From NCBI GenBank assembly GCA_934234005.1, contig CAKQHC010000010.1:1-26941 (forward strand): a stretch of 26,941 nucleotides of DNA, written 5' to 3'. Both the position numbers and the translations under genes were made by a program. Origin of the DNA: an uncultured Methanomassiliicoccales archaeon (lineage in GTDB: Archaea; Thermoplasmatota; Thermoplasmata; Methanomassiliicoccales; Methanomethylophilaceae). Numbering within the stretch: the first letter of the stretch is position 1; each line of letters begins with the position of its first letter. Under the pieces are notes generated by a model that saw nothing but the letters and a program-made list of their open reading frames with translations, did no database searches and was not told the DNA's origin. This document shows, in pieces, positions 14,191 to 21,652 of this stretch.

Positions 14191-15036
14191 ATGGCTAAGT
14201 ACGCATTTTTCCTCGGATGTATCGCACCCCTCAGGTACCCCGGAATTGAAAAATCCACCAGAGAGGTCTGCAAAGCACTGGACATCGAACTCGTTGATCT
14301 GAAGGATGCAAGCTGCTGCCCCGCACCCGGAGTTATCAGAGCATTCAACAAGAAGACCTGGTTGGCTGCAGCCGCAAGAAACCTCGCTCTCGCCGAGAAG
14401 GAAGGCCTCGAAATCGTAACCATCTGCAACGGATGCTACGGATCTCTTTTCGATGCCGCACACGAACTTGCAAACGACGCAGAACTCCTCGAAGAGGTTA
14501 ACAAAATCCTCGGAGAAATCGGCATGCACTACAACGGAACCACAAAGGTCCACCATTTCGCCGAAGTTCTTTACAGAGAAGTTACGCCCGAGAAGATTAA
14601 AGAGAAGGTTACCAAGCCTCTCGACTATCAGGTTGCAGCATTCTACGGATGCCACTTCCTTAAACCCAGCAACATTAAGGGACTCGACGATCCTGAGAAC
14701 CCCAGCATTCTCGACGAGCTTATCGAGGCAACCGGATGCAAATCCATGCCCAGGAAGCAGAAGATGCTGTGTTGCGGAGCAGGAGGAGGTCTTAAGGCTG
14801 CTTTCGGCGACGTCACAAAGAAATTCACACAGACCAACCTTGAGAACATGAAGGAGTCCGGAGCACAGTTCATCATCGATGTCTGTCCCTTCTGCCACCT
14901 TCAGTTCGACGGAGCACAGAAAGATCTGGGATACAACATCCCCGTACTCCACCTGTCCCAGCTTCTCGGATTGGCAATGGGTATGAATGCCGAAGAACTC
15001 GCTCTCGGCCTTCACGCCACACCTGTCGTTCTCTGA
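14191..15036 (+). CDS. hdrB: CoB-CoM heterodisulfide reductase catalytic subunit B
   Basis: HdrB reduces CoM-S-S-CoB with two noncubane [4Fe-4S] clusters held by two CCG domains. The 281-residue protein shows the first in FFLGCIAP (C10), DASCCPAPG (C42-C43) and CNGCYGS, and the second in FYGCHFLKP, KMLCCGAGGG and DVCPFCHLQFD. ATG 14191 is preferred over ATG 14182 since GGAGTGA stands 5 nt before it, overlapping the hdrC stop. A hairpin and T-run follow. HdrB with HdrA, HdrC and an Mvh hydrogenase performs flavin-based electron bifurcation in relatives. Confidence 0.96.
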   Translation: MAKYAFFLGCIAPLRYPGIEKSTREVCKALDIELVDLKDASCCPAPGVIRAFNKKTWLAAAARNLALAEKEGLEIVTICNGCYGSLFDAAHELANDAELLEEVNKILGEIGMHYNGTTKVHHFAEVLYREVTPEKIKEKVTKPLDYQVAAFYGCHFLKPSNIKGLDDPENPSILDELIEATGCKSMPRKQKMLCCGAGGGLKAAFGDVTKKFTQTNLENMKESGAQFIIDVCPFCHLQFDGAQKDLGYNIPVLHLSQLLGLAMGMNAEELALGLHATPVVL

Positions 15037-15048
15037 TAGGTTAAACAC

Positions 15049-15071
15049 AGGGGATTCACTCCCCTTTTTTT
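15049..15071 (+). terminator. Terminator after hdrB
   Basis: AGGGGA (15049-15054) pairs with TCCCCT (15060-15065) around a 5-nt loop, followed by a run of seven T. It begins 12 nt after the hdrB stop. Confidence 0.8.
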
Positions 15072-15298
15072 CTTCTGTTTTTATGTTCCGGTTTGTTGTA
15101 TATTCTGGAAATGCTATTATAATTTAATAGTAAATTTTAAGTATATGCGGTACTAATCCAAATAGGATATTTTATTCTATATGTGATAACGAGTAGGTGT
15201 CTGGCTAGCTCTGTTTGATTCAATCTACTATTTTTTTGGTTTTACCAACCTTTTAATATGATAATCCAATCGGAGATTCAGTTAAAGGAGTACTGATT
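15072..15298. other. AT-rich intergenic region upstream of eS1
   Basis: No gene is visible in these 227 nt. They include an AT palindrome CTATTA-N5-TAATAG (15114-15130), a T-rich stretch near 15228-15245 and a TATA-like CTTTTAATATG (about 15250-15260) about 40 nt before the eS1 start, plus GGAG 9 nt before it. The length suggests a regulated promoter or leader for the ribosomal protein gene. Confidence 0.5.
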
Positions 15299-15970
15299 AT
15301 GGCACCCGCAAAGAGAGTCAAAGCATCAGCAGGCCGTAAGGTCAAAGACAAGTGGAAGGCAAAAGAGTGGTATAAGATTCACGCACCCCGTATGTTCAAC
15401 GAGGCAGAGATCGGAGACACCCCCTCATCAGATCCCGAATTCGTTATCGGACGTACCGCAGAGGTTACTGTTCAGGATCTTACCGGAGATTTCTCCAAGA
15501 TGCACATCAAGCTCAAATTCAAAGTAGTATCCGTTGAGGGAACAGATGCAAAGACTGCATTCGTAGGACACGACCTCACCAGCGATTACGTTCGCAGGCT
15601 TACGCGCCGCAGAAAGACAAAGACCGACCACGTTGTCGATATCGTCACCAAAGACGGATTCACATACAGGATCAAGACAATGTCCATCGCCGAGCGCCGT
15701 ATCCAGTCTTCCCAGGAAGATGCAATGAGGAGAATCATCGGTGAGACACTCGTTCAGATTGGAAAAGAGAAAACGCTGTCCGAGATTGTTAAATCCATTG
15801 TTTCCGGCGATCTCGCCAAAGACCTCGCAAAGGCTTGCCGCATTGTTATCCCCATCAAGAGAATCGAAGTCCGTAAGTCTGAGGTTCTCGCTTCCGGAGA
15901 GGGTGAACCCGAGTCCATCATCGAGGAAGTAGCCGAGCCCGTTGCAGAAGAAGCTCCCGCAGAGGAGTGA
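15299..15970 (+). CDS. rps3ae: Small-subunit ribosomal protein eS1 (S3Ae)
   Basis: eS1 is an archaeal and eukaryotic protein of the 30S subunit platform near the mRNA exit. The 223-residue protein begins MAPAKRVKASAGRKVKDKWKA and contains the family segments KEWYKIHAPRMFN, IGRTAEVTVQDLTGDFSK, HDLTSDYVRRLTRRRKTK and IPIKRIEVRKSEV. The tail is an acidic, Ala/Glu-rich extension (EVAEPVAEEAPAEE). The gene is alone, with its own promoter and a following hairpin. ATG 15299 has GGAG upstream. Confidence 0.96.
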   Translation: MAPAKRVKASAGRKVKDKWKAKEWYKIHAPRMFNEAEIGDTPSSDPEFVIGRTAEVTVQDLTGDFSKMHIKLKFKVVSVEGTDAKTAFVGHDLTSDYVRRLTRRRKTKTDHVVDIVTKDGFTYRIKTMSIAERRIQSSQEDAMRRIIGETLVQIGKEKTLSEIVKSIVSGDLAKDLAKACRIVIPIKRIEVRKSEVLASGEGEPESIIEEVAEPVAEEAPAEE

Positions 15971-15978
15971 TTTTAACC

Positions 15979-16000
15979 GGCCCTTCAAGGGCCATTTTCC
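15979..16000 (+). terminator. Terminator-like hairpin after eS1
   Basis: GGCCCT (15979-15984) pairs with AGGGCC (15988-15993) around TCA, followed by ATTTTCC. It begins 8 nt after the eS1 stop. Confidence 0.65.
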
Positions 16001-16072
16001 TTCATTTGCATTATCCGCTTATTTGCAATCTTATGTCCGGATTCGTTATCGGGAATTTTTCCATAGAAATCA

Positions 16073-16083
16073 TTTTAAATAAG
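16073..16083 (+). promoter_or_regulatory. TATA element of tRNA-Met
   Basis: ATTTTAAATAAG ends about 25 nt before the tRNA 5' end at 16108, the usual archaeal distance. Confidence 0.55.
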
Positions 16084-16107
16084 AACCCAATCTCCCGCAT
16101 ACCATAA

Positions 16108-16214
16108 GCCGGGGTGGCTCAGCCTGGTGGAGCGTCGGACTCATAGGGTTCTGGTCATAAGACCTCTCCAGGGATATCCGAAGGTCATGGGTTCGAACCC
16201 CATTCCCGGCACCA
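16108..16214 (+). tRNA. Elongator tRNA-Met (anticodon CAT) with a 30-nt intron, CCA encoded
   Basis: Acceptor GCCGGGG (16108-16114) pairs with TCCCGGC (16204-16210); discriminator A 16211 and CCA 16212-16214. The anticodon stem TCGGA/TCCGA encloses CTCATA and A after removal of about 30 nt (16146-16175), at the usual position 37/38. GGGT at the intron 5' end can pair with ATCC at the 3' junction, and TCTGG with CCAGG inside, forming a bulge-helix-bulge-like substrate for the splicing endonuclease; the exact cut could shift by 1 nt. The T arm is ATGGG-TTCGAAC-CCCAT. Confidence 0.93.
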
Positions 16215-16265
16215 TACATTCTAATTTATAACTGTCATATCCCGGTTCAGTCGTGCGTTTGTGTG

Positions 16266-17537
16266 ATGCTCATGGATATCGAGAAAGTTTTCAAAGGGCG
16301 GATGTTTGTAGACGGGGAACTCCGTTATACCGAAGTCGGCGTTACCGATGGAAAAATAGTGGCTGTCGGCAATCTGGTGCGCGGAGGAGACGAGGTCGTG
16401 GAATTGGGTACAAGTCAGATGCTGTTGCCGGCATTTACCGACCCGCATGTGCATTTGAGAGACCCCGGCATGACGTCTAAAGAAGATTTTTACACAGGTA
16501 CGTTGGCTGCAATACACGCAGGCGTAACGTGTGTTTTGGATATGCCCAATACAAAACCTCCCGTAACCGATGTACACACTCTCATGGAGAAGAAATCGGC
16601 AGTAAGAGGAAAGGCCTGTGTCGATTACGGGTTGTTTGCGGCAGTTACGCCAAATATTAACGCAGGTATGTTGGCACCGCTTGTACCCGGATTCAAATTA
16701 TTCATGGGATCCACTACCGGAAATATTCTGTTAAATGACGACGAAGAATTAATTCCCGCCGTACGGGATGTTCTCGCAACCGGAAAACGTATGAGCGTCC
16801 ACGCAGAAGACGATTCCATGATTTTGCACGAACCCGAGCGTTCAACGCGCGATCATCTCAGGAACAGGCCGGCAGAAGCGGAACTCAATGCAGTTTCGCG
16901 TCTTTCGAAACATTTTTCCGGGACAAAAATCAATATCTGTCATGTTTCGTCCGTTCCAGCGTTGGAAGCCGCTGCGGAGGCAGGATTCACTACCGAATCA
17001 ACATTACACCATATAATGTTCGACGTTGACAGATTTCCATCATCATATTATAAGACAAACCCTCCGATAAGGGATTCTTTAACACGCAAGGAATTATACA
17101 AAAAGTTTATCGGAGGGGCGTTCACCATGATAGGCACCGATCATGCACCCCATACGGCAGAGGACAAAGAGCAGGAATTCGATGCGGCGCCCGGAGGTAT
17201 TCCGGGAGTGGAAACAACGATGCCCATTGTGATGGAAATGGTTCGTAACGGAACAGTGCCGCTACAAACGGTTATGTCAATGGCCTCTCTGAATCCAAAC
17301 AAGGCTTTCGGCATTTCCAAAGGAAAGATAGCTCCGGGATACGATGCGGATTTTGCGATATTTGATATGCGTCGTACTTCGGTAATAGATGTGAAGAAAC
17401 TTCACTCCAAATGCGGTCACAGCCCTTATTCCGGATGGCAGGCCGTTTTCCCCGAAACTGTTTTAGTCAGAGGCGAAACTCAGATCAGTGACGGGGAATT
17501 CTGCGGAGAAACAATGGGGGTCGATATTTGTGGTTGA
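16266..17537 (+). CDS. pyrC: Dihydroorotase
   Basis: PyrC closes carbamoyl-aspartate to dihydroorotate in pyrimidine synthesis. The protein (about 423 residues) is a type I amidohydrolase: DPHVHLRDPG gives the HxH zinc ligands, FKLFMGSTTG the carboxylated Lys, SVHAED and ICHVSS the two later His ligands, and GTDHAPH the catalytic Asp. MPNTKPP and PGIPGVET are also typical. ATG 16266 and ATG 16272 are both possible starts (GTG 16263 less so); a TATA-like AATTTATAAC (about 16222-16231) follows tRNA-Met. The end overlaps the YkgJ-type gene by 8 nt. Confidence 0.95.
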   Translation: MLMDIEKVFKGRMFVDGELRYTEVGVTDGKIVAVGNLVRGGDEVVELGTSQMLLPAFTDPHVHLRDPGMTSKEDFYTGTLAAIHAGVTCVLDMPNTKPPVTDVHTLMEKKSAVRGKACVDYGLFAAVTPNINAGMLAPLVPGFKLFMGSTTGNILLNDDEELIPAVRDVLATGKRMSVHAEDDSMILHEPERSTRDHLRNRPAEAELNAVSRLSKHFSGTKINICHVSSVPALEAAAEAGFTTESTLHHIMFDVDRFPSSYYKTNPPIRDSLTRKELYKKFIGGAFTMIGTDHAPHTAEDKEQEFDAAPGGIPGVETTMPIVMEMVRNGTVPLQTVMSMASLNPNKAFGISKGKIAPGYDADFAIFDMRRTSVIDVKKLHSKCGHSPYSGWQAVFPETVLVRGETQISDGEFCGETMGVDICG

Positions 17538-18645
17538 GTATAAAGTAGATTATTCAGAGGTTGCAGGGAAGAAGGTAGAATGCCCCGATCAGTGCGGTAT
17601 GTGCTGTCTGTGCCAACCTGAGGTACTTCCAGAAGAGCGTGCATTTTTCAGAAACAACTATCCCCAGAGTCTTGTCAGAATCGACGGCGATGTACCGTAT
17701 TTCGCTTTGGCCCTCAAGAAAGGAAGAGGATCGTGCGTATTTCTAAACAATCGCAGATGTACGGTATATGACCATAGAACGGCATATTGCAGACAGTATC
17801 CTTACCACATCTATGCAGGTGAAGACGTCCGCGTAGAGCTCAATCTTTCCTGCAGGGGAGTTTGGTACGGTACAGGGGCAGATGCATCGAAGGAAGCCGA
17901 AGAACTGATATCCAAAGCGGATTCCAGAATACGCAAAGCATTACGTGAATCAAGAGATGTTTACAACGAGTTCTATTCCAATTGTGAGGAAGCAGGGATA
18001 ATGGCCGATCCCGAATCATTGCGCATATCCGTATCTAAGAATTTGGGGATGTTTACCGATCTGTCATATCTCAGCCGTATAATGGATATGGCCCAGATTG
18101 AACCGGTAATGTCGCTTGACGGATTGATGCCGGAAACTCGTTTGGATATGGAAGCGTTGGAGGAAGCCGGATGCGATTCTGCTATGGAGTCTATGTCCTC
18201 GCAGGATCCGCTCAGCGTACCGGTATATTGCGATCCGCAATGGAATTGGAATATGTTCTTCGCGGTGGACGATACTATCGAATGGATGGTTATGGATGAT
18301 GACGGAGAACTCCATCACAAGGCTTTTGCCAAATCTAAGGACATACACCTCGTTGTTCCGGATGACGGGGGTTTGAAGGTTCTGGCAGATTACATAAGTA
18401 TACTCAACAGACGTGACAGTTTTATGGGAAGCGTATTCTCATCAGTGGATTACAACGGCTACGAAGACAATCTTGCCAATGCATATTACGGATCGATGGC
18501 AGTTACCGTGATGGATCTTCTTTGGAGAATGTCCATGTTGGATCATTTTATGCACATAGGCAACGGTGCCGATGCCGTGAAGGAAGCAATCATCTTCTAC
18601 GACATGGATCGTCTGGATGCGCCCGCAATAGGGGCCTTTGTCTGA
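17530..18645 (+). CDS. YkgJ-family cysteine-cluster protein
   Basis: The 371-residue protein has the YkgJ/Fli B-type cluster near its start: VECPDQCGMCCLC (C18, C22, C25, C26, C28), then GSCVFLNNRRCTVYDHRTAYCRQYPYH. The family is thought to bind zinc or an iron-sulfur cluster; its reaction is not established. The C-terminal 200 residues are acidic, rich in Asp and Met and match nothing I know. GTG 17530 is preferred over ATG 17488: it begins MVEYKVDYSEVAGKK, overlaps the pyrC stop and has GGGGGT 7 nt upstream. Co-transcription with pyrC is likely. Confidence 0.82.
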   Translation: MVEYKVDYSEVAGKKVECPDQCGMCCLCQPEVLPEERAFFRNNYPQSLVRIDGDVPYFALALKKGRGSCVFLNNRRCTVYDHRTAYCRQYPYHIYAGEDVRVELNLSCRGVWYGTGADASKEAEELISKADSRIRKALRESRDVYNEFYSNCEEAGIMADPESLRISVSKNLGMFTDLSYLSRIMDMAQIEPVMSLDGLMPETRLDMEALEEAGCDSAMESMSSQDPLSVPVYCDPQWNWNMFFAVDDTIEWMVMDDDGELHHKAFAKSKDIHLVVPDDGGLKVLADYISILNRRDSFMGSVFSSVDYNGYEDNLANAYYGSMAVTVMDLLWRMSMLDHFMHIGNGADAVKEAIIFYDMDRLDAPAIGAFV

Positions 18646-18667
18646 TTATTGCTCGATACCTTAAAAT

Positions 18668-18779
18668 AGTGAATGCATATAGACTGAAAAGGTACCATAG
18701 ACAGATTGAACGTTCTGGACGTAAGCCGGAACAATGTCTGATGGTGATTGCCCGCGGAGACAATATTTACATTACATAG
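18668..18779 (+). pseudogene. Short open frame resembling the C-terminal part of an LSm protein
   Basis: From GTG 18668 to TAG 18779 the frame encodes 36 residues ending MVIARGDNIYIT. This is close to the Sm2 motif of archaeal LSm proteins (V-I-x-RGDNI-x-YIS). LSm genes commonly stand directly before eL37 genes in archaea, as this frame does (12 nt before eL37). There is no room for the Sm1 motif, since the YkgJ gene ends at 18645. It is therefore either a remnant of LSm, a very short protein or chance. It is the only frame here ending in TAG. Confidence 0.35.
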
Positions 18780-18790
18780 GAGTGACTTAA

Positions 18791-18961
18791 ATGGGAACAG
18801 GAACACCGGCACAGGGAAGGCACAACAAACACAAAACACACATCCCCTGCCGCAGATGCGGAAACCGTGCATTCCACGTCAGGAAAGGCGTATGCGCATC
18901 CTGCGGATATGGAAAGACTGCAAAAATGAGAAGCTACGAGTGGGCTAAACTCCGCGATTAA
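18791..18961 (+). CDS. rpl37e: Large-subunit ribosomal protein eL37
   Basis: A 56-residue basic zinc-finger protein of the large subunit: [38 protein letters not shown] and SYEWAKLRD. Zinc ligands are C20, C23, C35 and C38. GGAGTGA stands 7 nt before ATG 18791, so the gene has a leader and is probably read with the upstream frame. purF follows 9 nt later, which suggests eL37-purF co-transcription. Confidence 0.96.
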   Translation: MGTGTPAQGRHNKHKTHIPCRRCGNRAFHVRKGVCASCGYGKTAKMRSYEWAKLRD

Positions 18962-18970
18962 GGCGATTAG

Positions 18971-20386
18971 ATGACGGGGCCGAGGCATAGCTGCGGTGTA
19001 GTCGGAATCAGTGCAGATTTCGATGTTGCGTCAGCATTGCATACGGCTTTGATGATCATCCAGCACCGCGGACAGGAAAGTGCGGGAATATCCGTCTTCA
19101 ACGGTACCGGAATAGATACCGTAAAGGGGAACGGATTAGTTAATTTGGCACTTCCCAAAGAGGAACTCGTAAATCTTCTAGGTCATGTAGGGGTAGGGCA
19201 CGTCAGGTATTCGACGACAGGTTCGAAGAGTCTTGTTAATGCCCAGCCTCTTACCGTGACTACAAACTTCGGTACGGTTGCTGTCGCCCACAACGGGGAC
19301 ATCACCAATTTTAAACAGCTCAAAGAGAAGTATATGAAGGAAGGCTGGACCTTCCTTACAGATTCCGACAGCGAGATGGTTACAAAACTTCTGGGCAAAT
19401 ATATGACTCAGAACAATGATCCGGTTAAGGCTATCCGTTCTACCATGGGGGAGCTTGACGGCGCTTACGCATTGACTATTTTGATTAACGATCGTTTGTT
19501 CGCAATAAGGGATCCTTACGGATTCAGGCCGCTGTGCCTTGGCAAATTGGACGGAGGATATGTGGCAGTGTCGGAAAGTGCCGCGGTCGATGCGCTCAGA
19601 GGCGAAGTCGTAAGAGATATTGAGCCCGGAGAAATCTGCGAGATTACAAAAGACACATTCAAAATATATCCTGCTCCGGCCAAACATCCACGGGCATACT
19701 GTATGTTTGAATGGGTTTATTTTGCCAGACCCGATTCAATAATCGACGGTGCGGAAGTTTATGCCGTCAGAAGGAAAATCGGACGCATTTTGGCAAGAGA
19801 ATGTCCCGCAGATGTCGATCTTGTGATGCCTGTTCCCGATTCGGGACGTGCACATGCCATAGGGTATTCGATTGAAACCGGAATACCTTACGAAGAAGGA
19901 TTCATGAAGAATCGTTTTGCCGACAGAACCTTCATAATGCCCGATCAGAAGCAAAGAGAATTTGCAGTTTCTATGAAGATGAACCCCATTAAGAGTACTG
20001 TGTCCGGAAAAAGGATAATGATAATCGATGACAGTATTGTCAGGGGAACGACTCTGAAGAAATTGGTTACTATGCTTAGAGATGCCGGTGCTAAAGAGGT
20101 TCACGTACGTATAGGAAGTCCTCCGATTATCGCACCGTGTTATTACGGGGTAGACATGAAGTCCAGAGATCAGTTTATCGCCAATAAGCACACTGTAGAT
20201 GAGATTCGTCAGATTATCGGTGCGGACAGTCTGGGATACATAAGCATTGCCGGTTTGGTGGAGGCAATAGGATTCAAGGAGAGCGATCTTTGTCTCGCCT
20301 GTGTCAACGGAAAATACCCCACCGTCATCCCCGGAGAGGTTCACAGATTCCAGTCTACTCTTTCGCATTCTTTCGATAAACCGTGA
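18971..20386 (+). CDS. purF: Amidophosphoribosyltransferase
   Basis: PurF makes 5-phosphoribosylamine from PRPP and glutamine, the committed step of purine synthesis. The 471-residue protein starts MTGPRHSCGVVG; after removal of a short propeptide, Cys8 would be the N-terminal nucleophile of the glutaminase. IQHRGQESAGIS, GHVRYSTTGS and AHNGDITN belong to the glutaminase half. MIIDDSIVRGTT is the PRPP motif, and CLACVNGKYP gives late cysteines as in the iron-sulfur cluster type. It completes a set with purP in this window. Confidence 0.96.
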   Translation: MTGPRHSCGVVGISADFDVASALHTALMIIQHRGQESAGISVFNGTGIDTVKGNGLVNLALPKEELVNLLGHVGVGHVRYSTTGSKSLVNAQPLTVTTNFGTVAVAHNGDITNFKQLKEKYMKEGWTFLTDSDSEMVTKLLGKYMTQNNDPVKAIRSTMGELDGAYALTILINDRLFAIRDPYGFRPLCLGKLDGGYVAVSESAAVDALRGEVVRDIEPGEICEITKDTFKIYPAPAKHPRAYCMFEWVYFARPDSIIDGAEVYAVRRKIGRILARECPADVDLVMPVPDSGRAHAIGYSIETGIPYEEGFMKNRFADRTFIMPDQKQREFAVSMKMNPIKSTVSGKRIMIIDDSIVRGTTLKKLVTMLRDAGAKEVHVRIGSPPIIAPCYYGVDMKSRDQFIANKHTVDEIRQIIGADSLGYISIAGLVEAIGFKESDLCLACVNGKYPTVIPGEVHRFQSTLSHSFDKP

Positions 20387-20794
20387 TGCGTGTTTCATCC
20401 AAAAAGCATTGCAGAATCATTCTGTGAAAACACGGCAATAGGTGTGTCGGACGTGGCTCATACGTCTACAAAAAAGTCCTGAATGCCCCTGTGTCCCGAA
20501 CAGAATTATGGGCAATCCCGACAGGTGTTCGGAGCTTATGCTCATGACTGCCACATCCTACGACATAGACTGTTACTTCTGCAGGGATGTTGAGAAGTGG
20601 GGTGCAGTATGTCGAACAACACAACTCCATGAACGGTTTTTCGGGAGACGAGCCACTGCCTCCGAACGTCATATCCGAAGGAGTGGTGAAGTTTTGAGAT
20701 TGAGGCCTCCGCGCCTCGTTTCATCGGTTTTGAATGAACAGTAAGTGACAATTCAAAATAACATTAGTGTGTTATACAGGACAGAGGGGGTGAA
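20387..20794. other. Intergenic stretch without a convincing gene
   Basis: I see no supportable intact gene in these 408 nt. One plus-strand frame (GTG 20442 to 20744) is open for 100 codons but is rich in Cys and Arg and has no recognisable motif. In a second frame, a 47-codon stretch ends at 20693 (MNGFSGDEPLPPNVISEG), with more protein-like composition. Short frames that start and stop out of phase suggest decayed sequence. Confidence 0.45.
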
Positions 20795-20982
20795 ATGGCT
20801 ACCAAATCATTCTACGAGACGATGGTCATAGACATCCCTCCGAAGCGGGTGCCAACGTAGCGAAGGCTATTGAGGATTATGAGAAGTACGGGCCTTATAT
20901 CCCCGGTCCTGTCCAGGGTGTCAACAACGATCCTGAACTCATAAAGCAGCTGGGGGAGAAGTTACGTCAAAACCGTATGTGA
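20795..20982 (+). pseudogene. Small antitoxin-like gene broken by a frameshift
   Basis: ATG 20795 has the strong ribosome-binding site GGGGGTGA just before it. The frame encodes MATKSFYETMVIDIP and then ends out of phase at TAG 20858. If one base is restored near 20837-20839, the frame continues as SEAGANVAKAIEDYEKYG, then GPYIPGPVQGVNNDPELIKQ, to TGA 20980, about 62 residues. Short proteins with an FYETMVID-like start, an amphipathic helix and an acidic body next to a GNAT gene resemble antitoxins. The frameshift is seen in the sequence; the antitoxin role is inference. Confidence 0.6.
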
Positions 20983-21251
20983 TCTTCAATCTGTCCCATC
21001 CACTGGACGATTTGGGAGAAGATGGTGTCACGACCCTGTTCTCTGGATACAGGGTCGCCAAGGATTTCAGCGTCGACGAGTTCCTCATGGACGAGGCTCT
21101 GACGAGGATCAGGGAGGCCAATGCCATCATTGGATGCAGAGCGGTCCGTCTGGACTGTACCGATGAATTGATCGGCTATTATCGGGAATACGGTTTCCAT
21201 TTCGTCAAGAAGAACCCTGATAAGGATCTCAATCAGATCATGTTCCTCTGA
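20979..21251 (+). pseudogene. C-terminal fragment of a GNAT acetyltransferase (toxin-like)
   Basis: The 90-residue frame keeps the C-terminal half of a GNAT fold: LMDEALTRIREANAIIGCRAVRLDC, then DELIGYYREYGFHFVKKN. About 70-80 N-terminal residues and the acetyl-CoA loop (R/QxxGxG) are missing; the corresponding region AKDFSVDEFLMDEAL is gapped. It starts with GTG inside the end of the broken small gene. The order small acidic protein then GNAT is that of GNAT toxin-antitoxin pairs. It should be inactive. Confidence 0.65.
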
Positions 21252-21418
21252 TCTTTCAGAAGGCTTCGCACCTCCACATACGCGATTAGTTCCCATATGT
21301 CCTTGAAGTTCTTCGATTCGAGGGCCTGCCAGATTTCTTCCTGGAACGACTGTCTGTTATCGATTTCAGGACAGCGACGTCGAATCAGTGTCAGTATTGA
21401 TGGGGCATGCGAGCACTA
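21236..21418 (-). pseudogene. Protein-like remnant of unknown family
   Basis: On the minus strand, a frame without a proper start runs to TGA at 21236. It reads HAPSILTLIRRRCPEIDNRQ and later WQALESKNFKDIWELIAYVE, with the look of a real helical protein. The frame meets a stop upstream near 21420 with no ATG, GTG or TTG in a good place, so it is probably a degraded gene. It overlaps the end of the GNAT fragment by 16 nt. I do not recognise the family. Confidence 0.35.
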
Positions 21419-21536
21419 AGGCCACATAGGGATTCTACAGCAGAAAGAGGCTAAACAAGGCTATAGACAACGCAAGGGACTCATACAGTAGTGAACAGTA
21501 ACGCTGTCTACTTTTCGACAGTTCGGATAGAAGTAG

Positions 21537-21612
21537 TGGTGGACAGGGCGAGATTCGAACTCGCGGCCTCTACAATGCCAATGTAACGATCTTCCAACTG
21601 ATCTACCTGCCC
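21537..21612 (-). tRNA. tRNA-Ala (anticodon GGC), CCA encoded
   Basis: On the minus strand the acceptor GGGCAGG (21612-21606) pairs with CCTGTCC (21547-21541), with the G3-U70 pair that is the alanine identity element. Discriminator A at 21540 and CCA at 21539-21537. The anticodon stem TTACA/TGTAG closes the loop TTGGCAT with anticodon GGC. T arm GCGAG-TTCGAAT-CTCGC. No intron. A TATA-like TTTTTATACATATTC on the minus strand near 21633-21648 precedes it. Confidence 0.95.
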
Positions 21613-21652
21613 ATTGAGGTGTGTGATGCATACAAGAATATGTATAAAAACA

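Noticed and set aside
14131..15048. Minus-strand open frame (305 codons) opposite hdrB
   Set aside because: Shadow of hdrB, caused by the biased codon use of a highly expressed gene.
15114..15130. AT palindrome CTATTA-N5-TAATAG upstream of eS1 as a third copy of the hdr operator
   Set aside because: Half-sites and spacing differ from ATTATC-N6-GATAAT; such AT-rich dyads arise easily by chance.
20442..20744. 100-codon plus-strand frame after purF
   Set aside because: GTG start without ribosome-binding site, odd Cys/Arg-rich composition, no motif, and a competing frame in the same stretch; kept only as part of the decayed region.
21504..21521. Hairpin CTGTC-N8-GACAG before tRNA-Ala as a terminator or attachment site
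   Set aside because: Short stem, no T-run after it and no second copy in the window.
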